NCBI GenBank assembly: GCA_028683355.1
Contig: JAQUIZ010000004.1
Coordinates: 13,757-63,042, forward strand
Length of the DNA stretch: 49,286 nt
Source: Fermentimonas sp.
GTDB taxonomy: Bacteria > Bacteroidota > Bacteroidia > Bacteroidales > Dysgonomonadaceae
Reading direction: 5' to 3'
Position 1 is the first letter of the stretch. The number at the start of each line of letters is the position of its first letter. The notes beneath the pieces are model-generated. The model saw only the letters and a list, made by a program, of their open reading frames with translations, ran no database searches and was not told the origin of the DNA. Positions 40,990 to 48,087 of the stretch are shown piece after piece. The position numbers and the translations under genes are program-made.

Positions 40990-42447
40990 CTACAAACTAT
41001 TTACCAGATTCATCTTATTCTTTGAATCAAGCTCCACTATTAGTTCTCCGAACAAAGTGTTAACCCAGGCAAACCAGCTTCTTGTGAAATTTGAAGGATC
41101 ATTTTTATGGAATGACTCATGCATGAATCCTGTATTTGCATCGGTATCACGCAGCATTCTCAGGCAGTGTTTAATCTCTTCATCACTGCTACTTGTTTGT
41201 GCTCTCATAATTATGCTCATTGGCCAGATCATGTCATAGCCAATATGAGGACCTCCAATACCTTCACCGGCAGTTCCCTTGAAGAAATATGGATTATCTT
41301 CACTCAATACAAGTTTTCTGGTATTCTGATAAACAGTATCATTAATATCTATTGTATCAAGATAAGGCATTGCCAGTAAGCTCGGCACATTTGCATCATC
41401 CATGAAATAGGCATTCCCGAAACCATCCACTTCAAATGCATACACCTTACCATATTTTGGATGCTCCACAATTGCATACTTTTTAATTGCTTCTTCTACT
41501 TCATTAGCCAGTTCAGTACACTTAGCTGCAAGTGCTGCATCATTAGTAACCTTTTGTGCTATTTCGGCAACCTGTTTAAGAGATGTAACTGCGAAAAGAT
41601 TAGAAGGAACAAGAAACTGAAAAGTAGTGGCATCATCCGAAGGACGGAATGAGGAGACGATCAAACCAACCGGGTTAACCGGATTACCCAATCCATCATT
41701 ATTTAAAGTATCCAGCTGCCTCTCAGTTCTTCTTTGAAATTTATAAGGACCGTTACCATCCTTTCTCTGTTGCTCCCTGAAAGTCTGAACAACCAGATTC
41801 ATAGCTTTAGTCCAGTCAGTATCAAAAACAGAAGTATCGCCGGTAGTTTTCCAATAGTTATATGCAAGTCTAATAGGATAAGCCAGAGAATCAATTTCCC
41901 ATTTACGCTCATGCAGCATAGGGTTCATATCCGTTCTGTCACTCATCCACTCGCTATTAGGCTTAGGTTCATTATTAAATGCGTTTGCATAAGGATCTAT
42001 CAGTATGCATTTTGTCTGGCGGTTAATAACGCCCGCAATCATCTGCTTTAGTCTGTTGTCCTGCTTTGTAAGAGGCATATATGGCCAAACCTGAGCTGAT
42101 GAGTCACGCAGCCACATAGCGTCAATATCACCAGTGATTACAAAAGTGTCCGGTCTGCCATTCTGAATGCTGAAATTCACAGTTGTGTCCAAAGTGTTAG
42201 GGAAACAGTTTTCAAACATCCATGCCAGTTTAGGATCTTTTATCTTAGCTTTCACTCTTGTAATAGTCTGTTCAACAGCAACAGATGTGAAGTTACGATC
42301 TCCCGGTGAAGGACGATTTGAGTTATAGATAGCGCTCTGACTCAAATTACTGATTTTTAAGCTGTCAGCAGCTGTTTTTTTGGGATTAACAGCAAATGCA
42401 GTTAAACCTACAGCTGTCTTTTTTAGAAAATTTCTTCGTGTTGTCAT
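40990..42447 (-). CDS. GH125 family exo-alpha-1,6-mannosidase
   Basis: 485 residues with an N-terminal TTRRNFLKKTAVGLTAFAV that has the twin-arginine export pattern. GH125 features are LAWMFENCFPNTLDTTVNF, DAMWLRDSSAQVWPY, GLIVSSFRPSDDATTF and GTAGEGIGGPHIGYDMIWPM. The family hydrolyses non-reducing alpha-1,6-mannose. It is paired with GH92 on the same strand. The Tat-like signal contrasts with the Sec signal of the GH92 protein, so the two may be exported by different routes. Confidence 0.93.
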   Translation of the reverse strand: MTTRRNFLKKTAVGLTAFAVNPKKTAADSLKISNLSQSAIYNSNRPSPGDRNFTSVAVEQTITRVKAKIKDPKLAWMFENCFPNTLDTTVNFSIQNGRPDTFVITGDIDAMWLRDSSAQVWPYMPLTKQDNRLKQMIAGVINRQTKCILIDPYANAFNNEPKPNSEWMSDRTDMNPMLHERKWEIDSLAYPIRLAYNYWKTTGDTSVFDTDWTKAMNLVVQTFREQQRKDGNGPYKFQRRTERQLDTLNNDGLGNPVNPVGLIVSSFRPSDDATTFQFLVPSNLFAVTSLKQVAEIAQKVTNDAALAAKCTELANEVEEAIKKYAIVEHPKYGKVYAFEVDGFGNAYFMDDANVPSLLAMPYLDTIDINDTVYQNTRKLVLSEDNPYFFKGTAGEGIGGPHIGYDMIWPMSIIMRAQTSSSDEEIKHCLRMLRDTDANTGFMHESFHKNDPSNFTRSWFAWVNTLFGELIVELDSKNKMNLVNSL

Positions 42448-42488
42448 ATAAGTATTTAAATTATTCCGAAAAACCGGAAAGTAGTTTT

Positions 42489-42545
42489 AAAAAAAACGAG
42501 ACAAAATAGTGGTTCCCGGTAAAAGCACAACTAATTTGTCTCGTT
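42489..42545 (-). terminator. Terminator of the Lrp-type regulator gene
   Basis: The perfect 11-bp stem AACGAGACAAA/TTTGTCTCGTT (42495-42505 with 42535-42545) runs on the minus strand into a T tract at 42489-42496. It lies 25 bases after the stop codon. Confidence 0.85.
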
Positions 42546-42570
42546 AGAAATATTTTATCACATTTCTCAA

Positions 42571-43047
42571 TCAATCATTCCTTTCGACAATCTTGATTGG
42601 GAATTTTTTCCTGAAAGCATCCTTAAAACTTATCAAAGTTTCAGTTCTTGATAAACCAAGTGGTTGTAATTCATTATGAATAATCCTCAGCAAATCCTTA
42701 TTGTTTTTAGCGTAAACCTTGATTAGCAAGTCATACTGACCAGTAGTGTAATAGCACTCTACTACCTCAGGAATTTTCTCGAGCTCTTTTACTACAAAAT
42801 CGAATGTTGAAGGTGATGTTAAAAATATGCCTATAAAAGCACAAGTCTCGTAACCAAGCTTTTCAGACTCAATAATATATTCAGATCCTTTTATAACACC
42901 TAAATTGGTGAGTTTCTGAACCCTCTGATGAATGGCTGCACCTGAAACATTACACGCACGGGCCACCTCCAAAAATGGAATACGTGCATTATCTACTATC
43001 ATTTTGAGAATCTTCTCATCCAGTTCGTCTAAGTCATGATGTGCCAT
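42571..43047 (-). CDS. Lrp/AsnC-family transcriptional regulator
   Basis: 158 residues: an N-terminal HTH (DEKILKMIVDNARIPFLEVARACNVSGAAIHQRVQKL, about 8-45) and the AsnC/RAM ligand-binding domain (about 65-145, with VVECYYTTGQYDLLIKVYAKN). Such regulators sense amino acids and control their metabolism. Neighbours give no clear target. It has its own promoter (43088-43117) and terminator, so it is monocistronic. Confidence 0.92.
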   Translation of the reverse strand: MAHHDLDELDEKILKMIVDNARIPFLEVARACNVSGAAIHQRVQKLTNLGVIKGSEYIIESEKLGYETCAFIGIFLTSPSTFDFVVKELEKIPEVVECYYTTGQYDLLIKVYAKNNKDLLRIIHNELQPLGLSRTETLISFKDAFRKKFPIKIVERND

Positions 43048-43087
43048 ACACTACTTTTAAATTGTTACAAAAAAGGGTTATTATCTA

Positions 43088-43117
43088 CAAAATTAAAATA
43101 AATGTTTCTTATTCCAA
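43088..43117 (-). promoter_or_regulatory. Promoter of the Lrp-type regulator gene
   Basis: Minus strand TTG (43115-43117), N19, TAATTTTG (43088-43095), 40 bases before the start codon. Confidence 0.6.
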
Positions 43118-43133
43118 TAGATTCAGAGTATAA

Positions 43134-43171
43134 AAAACAGTCGCCGGTGATAATTTCTAAACCCCGGCGAC
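43134..43171 (-). terminator. Terminator of the DUF1015 gene
   Basis: The perfect stem GTCGCCGG/CCGGCGAC (43140-43147 with 43164-43171) is followed on the minus strand by TGTTTTTT. Confidence 0.85.
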
Positions 43172-43228
43172 AATTATAATCAATATTGAAAGATATAAGT
43201 ATTCAATCTAAAGATAAAGGAAGAAATG

Positions 43229-44473
43229 TTAATCCTCCAGTAAATGAATAACTAATCCCGAACGCAATTTAGGTTCAAACCAGGTAGTCTTTGGAGGCAT
43301 AATATTTCCGGTATCAGCTATCTCCATCAGCTGTTTCATAGAAACAGGGTAGAGCGCCAGCGCCAGTGCCATTTCCCCACTATCAACCCTTTCTTTAAGC
43401 TCATTCAAACCACGTATACCACCTACAAAGTCAATTCTTTTATCACTTCTCAGATCTTTTATTCCTAAGATCTCATCAAGTATCAGATTAGAAGTAATAG
43501 TCACGTCAAGCTGTTCAATAGGATCATTATCATCAAATGTACCCGGCTTTGCTGTTACACTAAAAGAGCGTCCATCAAGATATACCGAAAAGTTATGTAG
43601 ATTCTTAGGCCTCTGAATTTCAGAACCTGTAGGCTCAACAATAAAATTTCTTTCCAGCAGCTTGATAAACTCATCGGGAGTCAAGCCGTTAAGATCTTTT
43701 ACTACACGGTTATAGTCAATAATTGTAAGCTGACTATCCGGGAAACATACAGCCATAAAGTAATTATACTCCTCATCACCTTTGTGATCCGGGTTATTCT
43801 TTGCCTTCTCAGCTCCCACAAGGGCTGCTGCAGCTGACCTGTGATGTCCGTCTGCAATATACATAGCAGGAATTCCTGAAAATATCTCAGTTATCCGTTT
43901 AATATCATTATCTTCCCTTACAAGCCAGAAGTGATGCCCTACCCCGTCCACAGAAACGAAGTCATACTCAGGATTACCCGAAATCACTTTCTCCACAATA
44001 CTATTGATCCCTTCATTATCAGGATACGAGAAAAACACTGGTTCAACATTAGCATCAGTAATCCTTACATGCTTCATGCGATCCTCTTCCTTATCACGAC
44101 GGGTAAGCTCATGCTTTTTTATCTTGCCTGTCATATAATCGTCAACAGAAGCACCAATTACAAGTCCGTACTGCGTTTTGCCATTCATTGTCTGAGCATA
44201 AACATAATACATCTCCTTATCATCCTGTACCAGCCATCCCTTATCAATGAACATACCAAAATTCTCTGCTGCCTTTTCATAAACATCAGCATCATGCTCA
44301 TCTTTTCCTACCGGGAAATCTATCTCAGGTTTTATTATTCGGTACAATGATTTTTCGTTACCCTCAGCCTCTTTTCGGGCCTCTTCGGAATTAAGAACAT
44401 CATAAGGACGTGATGCAACATCCTTTACCAGAGCTTTGGGCGGACGTACACCCCTGAAAGGTTTTATCTTCAT
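43229..44473 (-). CDS. DUF1015 family protein
   Basis: 414 residues starting KPFRGVRPPKALVKDVASRPYDVLNSEEAR, the family hallmark, with YIADGHHRSAAA, NYFMAVCFPDSQLTIIDYNRVVKDL and a C-terminal MPPKTTWFEPKLRSGLV. The family is widespread and often called a putative HTH-containing protein, but its biochemistry is undefined. The HHR segment resembles an active or metal-binding site; this is an inference. It is monocistronic, divergent from the DMP19-like gene. Confidence 0.9.
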   Translation of the reverse strand: MKIKPFRGVRPPKALVKDVASRPYDVLNSEEARKEAEGNEKSLYRIIKPEIDFPVGKDEHDADVYEKAAENFGMFIDKGWLVQDDKEMYYVYAQTMNGKTQYGLVIGASVDDYMTGKIKKHELTRRDKEEDRMKHVRITDANVEPVFFSYPDNEGINSIVEKVISGNPEYDFVSVDGVGHHFWLVREDNDIKRITEIFSGIPAMYIADGHHRSAAAALVGAEKAKNNPDHKGDEEYNYFMAVCFPDSQLTIIDYNRVVKDLNGLTPDEFIKLLERNFIVEPTGSEIQRPKNLHNFSVYLDGRSFSVTAKPGTFDDNDPIEQLDVTITSNLILDEILGIKDLRSDKRIDFVGGIRGLNELKERVDSGEMALALALYPVSMKQLMEIADTGNIMPPKTTWFEPKLRSGLVIHLLED

Positions 44474-44519
44474 ATAAAAGATACAATTAAAAGTTTAAAC
44501 ATTCAAAAGGTTATTTATC

Positions 44520-44591
44520 ACAAATGTAGTGATTTTATCCATAATTACCCGATACCAAAAAGGAGATTTGCGGAAAAACAGCTACATTTGT
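44520..44591. promoter_or_regulatory. Divergent -7 boxes forming a 10-bp inverted repeat
   Basis: ACAAATGTAG (44520-44529) and CTACATTTGT (44582-44591) are perfect inverted copies. Each contains a TACATTTG -7 box, one facing DUF1015 and one facing the DMP19-like gene. No good -33 elements are seen at normal spacing for either. Confidence 0.5.
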
Positions 44592-44638
44592 TCCGGATAT
44601 ATACAAACATAAATAGGACAAAAGAAGAACAAAGCCTT

Positions 44639-45136
44639 ATGGTACAAATTGCAGAATCAAAAATCATAGAAGCAGCTGAACAGGGGATGGACGAGTTCCT
44701 TAAAGTATTCACAGACGCTTATCTTGAAGAACTTGGCGGAGATATCACCAACGACAATATAGACAAACTAAACGGCTACCAGCATACACTGCTTGCACTG
44801 CGTTTTTTCTCTGAAGAGATCAATGTAGGCGGTTTTGTTCAACTCATACAAAACGGTTATGGCGGCTATGTACTAGATAACCCCACAGCCAAATCCCTAA
44901 AGCTCATGGGTGCCAAAGGCTTATCTAAGATACTCTACAAAGCCAAAGATATTTACGATGCGCATCGCGAAGAACTTGAACGCGAAACCACAGAAGAGGA
45001 GTTCATGGCAATGTACACAGAATTTGAACAGTTTGACGAACTCGAAGAAAAATACTTCTATATTGAGGAAGAGGAAATTGCTATTGTTGCACAGTATGTT
45101 GATGAAAATCTGGAGGATTTTGCGGAGATAATTTAA
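44639..45136 (+). CDS. DMP19-like (DUF4375) family protein
   Basis: 165 residues from the ATG at 44639; an in-frame TTG at 44588 coincides with a -7 box and is not a start. The protein is strongly acidic (DEFLKVFTDAYLEELGGDITNDNID; a C-terminal run of EEEEIA and DENLEDFAEII) with FVQLIQNGYGGYVLDN in the middle. This is the layout of the DMP19/DUF4375 family, whose Neisseria member mimics DNA and sequesters a repressor. Whether this one acts the same way is unknown. It converges on the AAA ATPase gene with a 4-base overlap. Confidence 0.75.
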   Translation: MVQIAESKIIEAAEQGMDEFLKVFTDAYLEELGGDITNDNIDKLNGYQHTLLALRFFSEEINVGGFVQLIQNGYGGYVLDNPTAKSLKLMGAKGLSKILYKAKDIYDAHREELERETTEEEFMAMYTEFEQFDELEEKYFYIEEEEIAIVAQYVDENLEDFAEII

Positions 45137-46443
45137 TTTACACTAGCCGTCCTTAACCATTTCCATGCCGGCAAAACATCAATATCCTTACCGTCACGGG
45201 TCATTGCACCCTCTTCATCCTTAGTGATAATTATCAGATTGTTGCAATCAGCAGCAACAGAAGCTTCCAAAAGGCCTGCAATCTCTCTTTCACGAGTAAT
45301 CTCGTCAGACATATCCCAAGTCACCTGCACAAGTTGAATAACTTTATCAATGCGCTGTACAACAAAATCACATTCACCGTCACCCTGATAATAATAAATC
45401 TTGTCCATAGGTTCTTTTGCTCTGTTAAGTTGCAAAAAAACAGTGTTCTCAAGATTCTTTCCGTTATCATTACTTTGCGGCATAAGAACTGCTCCCCGCA
45501 GCCCGTTATCAATACAGTAATATTTATCCAGAGAATGCTGCTCCTTTATCAACGACCTGCTATATTTTGGAATACGAATAAACATAAATATATCGCACAA
45601 ATAGTCAGCCCACAGGTATAAATCATCCTTACCAACTTTTAGCCCCTGCGACTTGATATCCTTGTATATTGCATTTATAGAAGTTGGCTTTGTCAGATTT
45701 GCCATAATACGCTTAACAAAATAGCGAAGTACGGTAGTATTTGATATTTTATAGTGCTCAGCCAAATCTTTAAGCAACATAGTATCAAAATATCCGTGCA
45801 GAAGTTTTAGTTTGTCTGATGCAGACTCTGTAAGTACGACTTCAGGAAAAGAACTTTCTCTGTTATACAACTCAAAAGCAGCTCTAATTCTTGCAATGTC
45901 TTGCTCAAGATAGCTGTTTGTATTAATTCCTTTAAAACGGCAATACTCATTAAACGAAAGCGGATATGTTTCATATTCAAGCGGATAACCTCGTAATGCG
46001 GAACTTAATTCAGTAGAAAGCATAGTAGCATTACTTCCGCAGACATAGATATTTTTGCAGTATGACTTATAAACACGCAGTACAAAGTACTCCCAATCAT
46101 CCACAAGTTGTATCTCATCAAAAAACATATAGACATCCTGAATGGGAATATCAGGAAACATCTCCATATAAGAAGTTATAACATCGTCCAAATCATTAGA
46201 CGTCATATTTATCAAACGTTCGTCATCAAAACCCAACCACAAAATATTTTCTCTGGACACCCCATTATTAACAAGTGAATTTATTGTAATCTCCATCAAG
46301 GTAGACTTACCACAGCGACGTACACCCGGTATGGTTATTATCTTTTTACGGTCAACAGGTAATTTTATATCGCGTTCGATAACATCAAACGGAATTTCGT
46401 TCTGTTTGATAGAAATAAGTGATTTAATAACATCTTTCCTCAT
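45133..46443 (-). CDS. AAA ATPase with DUF4143-type C-terminal domain
   Basis: 436 residues: Walker A GVRRCGKSTLM (40-50), Walker B VYMFFDEIQLVDDWE (105-119), a sensor-like NIYVCGSNATML, a winged-helix middle (about 225-290), and a C-terminal nuclease-like fold with GDGECDFVVQRIDKVIQLVQV. This family is common and often in many variable copies in Bacteroidota and archaea; no firm function is known. It has an imperfect 16-bp inverted repeat around its -7 box. The adjacent IS fragment suggests a region open to insertion. Confidence 0.88.
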   Translation of the reverse strand: MRKDVIKSLISIKQNEIPFDVIERDIKLPVDRKKIITIPGVRRCGKSTLMEITINSLVNNGVSRENILWLGFDDERLINMTSNDLDDVITSYMEMFPDIPIQDVYMFFDEIQLVDDWEYFVLRVYKSYCKNIYVCGSNATMLSTELSSALRGYPLEYETYPLSFNEYCRFKGINTNSYLEQDIARIRAAFELYNRESSFPEVVLTESASDKLKLLHGYFDTMLLKDLAEHYKISNTTVLRYFVKRIMANLTKPTSINAIYKDIKSQGLKVGKDDLYLWADYLCDIFMFIRIPKYSRSLIKEQHSLDKYYCIDNGLRGAVLMPQSNDNGKNLENTVFLQLNRAKEPMDKIYYYQGDGECDFVVQRIDKVIQLVQVTWDMSDEITREREIAGLLEASVAADCNNLIIITKDEEGAMTRDGKDIDVLPAWKWLRTASVN

Positions 46444-46447
46444 ACCC

Positions 46448-46497
46448 TTCCTTTATTTTAGGACAAATATATGATTTTATTTCCTAAATAAAAGGAA
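46448..46497 (-). promoter_or_regulatory. ATPase-gene -7 box flanked by an inverted repeat
   Basis: TTCCTTTATTTTAGGA (46448-46463) and TCCTAAATAAAAGGAA (46482-46497) are inverted copies with 14 of 16 positions matching. Between them the minus strand reads TATATTTG (46464-46471), a TAnnTTTG box. This is a candidate operator or cruciform. Confidence 0.45.
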
Positions 46498-46539
46498 ACA
46501 GGGTGAAATGTATAAAATAGTTTCAAAAAAATGAAATAT

Positions 46540-46677
46540 TTATCGGCAAATGATTATAATTACAACTGTACTGTATTTGTCTCCTTCGTATTTCATAACA
46601 AGTCTTTGAAAATACTTCTGAGGGAGAAACTCGATAAGTTGAGCAAAAATGTATTTGCCACTAAGCATTCTAACCAT
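46540..46677 (-). pseudogene. N-terminal remnant of an IS4-family (DUF4372) transposase
   Basis: The minus-strand frame encodes 45 residues containing SGKYIFAQLIEFLPQKYF and LVMKYEGDKYS, the start of DUF4372-type IS4 transposases. Full proteins run to roughly 380 or more residues. The similarity stops after about residue 36, where the frame runs into TVVIIIICR and a stop, so about nine-tenths of the gene is gone. About 100 bases upstream (near 46781-46790) the plus-strand motif AAGTGGACAC could be the outer end of the element. TGTCCAC recurs once more inside at about 46715-46721. Confidence 0.65.
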
Positions 46678-47029
46678 TTTTTTGATAATGGATGTAAAAA
46701 TAGCAATTCAAATCGTGGACATCTATTTTTGCTCGTATATATCATTGTTTCAATGTGATATATAGAGTTTTTTAAATTTAAGTGGACACTAATGATATCT
46801 CTACTATAATAAGATTAAACTACTTTATCGCTCATGTTTCGTCTTTACCTAATATATACATAAACCTCTATCTCCTCATATACTCTTCATATTTCTTCAT
46901 TATCTCTTCATACTATTATGAGGTGATGACGTATTATGTAATGCAAAAGTATTATTGATCATCAACTAATTTACCTTGCATTTATTATAAATTTTGGTTA
47001 AATTGCAAGATTAGTTAATATCAAAACAG
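46678..47029. other. Gene-free stretch between the IS4 remnant and the DUF6266 gene
   Basis: Contains the probable leader and end of the IS4 remnant up to about 46792, then AT-rich DNA. CCTCATA (46874-46880) and TATGAGG (46917-46923) are inverted around a pyrimidine-rich tract with repeated CTTCAT. No coding region is supported; the plus-strand frame at 46531-46758 is the antisense of the transposase fragment. Confidence 0.5.
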
Positions 47030-47656
47030 ATGGCACGATCAAAAAACACACTATTAAAAGGCGCTTCAGGTAAAATTGGTGATATTGTAACGTTCGAAAG
47101 AAATGGCACACAGGTGATCAGGGAATATGTAATTCCTAAAGATCCAAAATCGCCTGCACAATTGGCACAACGTATGAAGTGCGGGGTGGTAAACAAGGCA
47201 CTTTCACCTCTTAAAAATTATATCAAGCAGGGACACAAAGATAATAGTAAAGCATACAGGGCTGAAATAAGCAGAGCCATGAAGTATGGCATTATGGGAG
47301 AATATCCCAACCTAAGCTTAGATTATAGTATAATTCAGATAGCAGAGGGAAAACTACAATTGCCGGAAAATGTTAATGTTGACATTGATAGTAAAACTAA
47401 CACTGTTAATTTAAGCTGGAACAGCGAGTTAACAATAAAGGATAAACCAGGCAAACCTGATGATAAGATGAATGTTATTTATTTGAATGAAAAACTCTCA
47501 GACGCAAAGCTTTTGCTAAATGCATCTAAACGTTCTGATGGAAAAGCTTCATTGAAACTACCAAAGTATTGGGATATTGATGAAACACATTTATGGATTT
47601 ATCTTTCATCATACTATTTACTGCATAACTCTGACAGTCTTTATATTAGTATCTAA
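47030..47656 (+). CDS. DUF6266 family protein
   Basis: 208 residues with the family start ARSKNTLLKGASGKIGDIVTFERNGTQVIRE, followed by PKSPAQLAQRMKCGVVNKAL. A beta-rich C-terminal half (NTVNLSWNSEL, MNVIYLNE) looks like an Ig-like or fibronectin-like fold. DUF6266 proteins are common in Bacteroidota, often in several copies, with no defined role. There is no signal peptide. It is alone between the IS remnant and tRNA-Pro. Confidence 0.8.
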   Translation: MARSKNTLLKGASGKIGDIVTFERNGTQVIREYVIPKDPKSPAQLAQRMKCGVVNKALSPLKNYIKQGHKDNSKAYRAEISRAMKYGIMGEYPNLSLDYSIIQIAEGKLQLPENVNVDIDSKTNTVNLSWNSELTIKDKPGKPDDKMNVIYLNEKLSDAKLLLNASKRSDGKASLKLPKYWDIDETHLWIYLSSYYLLHNSDSLYISI

Positions 47657-47782
47657 TCAGGATTAAGACTTAGATTCTGAACGAAACAGGTTATATGAAG
47701 TTATTCCTGAAAGTAGAAAAACGTGTTTAAAGAAGCATAACTGTCTAATTAGATTAAATGTTGTAGCTATGTTGTAACTAAA

Positions 47783-47817
47783 AATAAAAAGAGTTATGTT
47801 GAAAAACATAACTCTTT
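47783..47817 (-). terminator. Terminator of tRNA-Pro(TGG)
   Basis: The perfect 13-bp stem AAAGAGTTATGTT/AACATAACTCTTT (47788-47800 with 47805-47817) is followed on the minus strand by TTATTTTT. It may serve both directions. Confidence 0.9.
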
Positions 47818-47827
47818 GATTATCAAG

Positions 47828-47902
47828 TCGGGGTGGCGGGATTCGAACTCGCGACCCCCTGGTCCCAAACCAGGTACACTAACCGGACTGTGCTACACCC
47901 CG
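47828..47902 (-). tRNA. tRNA-Pro, anticodon TGG
   Basis: On the minus strand: acceptor CGGGGTG/CACCCCG, anticodon stem CCTGG/CCAGG around loop TTTGGGA (anticodon TGG), T loop TTCGAAT, discriminator A. CCA is not encoded. It reads CCA, CCG and probably CCU. It is distinct from the GGG isoacceptor at 6.5 kb. Confidence 0.95.
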
Positions 47903-47913
47903 AAACTTTCAAT

Positions 47914-47943
47914 AAAAAAACGCATTAGTATTACCTAAATGCG
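47914..47943 (-). terminator. Terminator-like hairpin between GH31 and tRNA-Pro(TGG)
   Basis: CGCATT/AATGCG (47921-47926 with 47938-47943) followed on the minus strand by seven T. It is placed to end the GH31 transcript, yet it also lies at the very 5' end of the tRNA transcript predicted from the promoter at 47948-47978. Confidence 0.6.
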
Positions 47944-47947
47944 GATG

Positions 47948-47978
47948 CAAAAGTACAACTTATTCTTTTAACTTCAAA
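47948..47978 (-). promoter_or_regulatory. Promoter of tRNA-Pro(TGG)
   Basis: Minus strand TTTG (47975-47978), N19, TACTTTTG (47948-47955): a full consensus match, about 46 bases before the tRNA 5' end. Confidence 0.8.
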
Positions 47979-48012
47979 TCTTTTTGACATTTTTATTTAC
48001 AAAATCAGAATA

Positions 48013-48061
48013 ATTCAATCACACCATTCCAATTTTTAGTAATCGAATGGTATGATTGAAT
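48013..48061. repeat. Long stem-loop downstream of GH31
   Basis: ATTCAATCACACCATTC (48013-48029) pairs with GAATGGTATGATTGAAT (48045-48061), 16 of 17 positions, around a 15-base loop. No U-tract follows on either strand. It lies 27 bases after the GH31 stop. Confidence 0.7.
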
Positions 48062-48087
48062 GTTTACTATAGAGATAAACAATGCTT

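Noticed and set aside
46531..46758. Plus-strand open frame of 75 codons
   Set aside because: It is antisense to the transposase remnant, which has recognisable protein similarity on the minus strand.
46874..46923. CCTCATA/TATGAGG inverted repeat as a terminator or attachment site
   Set aside because: The loop is about 36 bases and no T tract, integrase or target duplication is visible.
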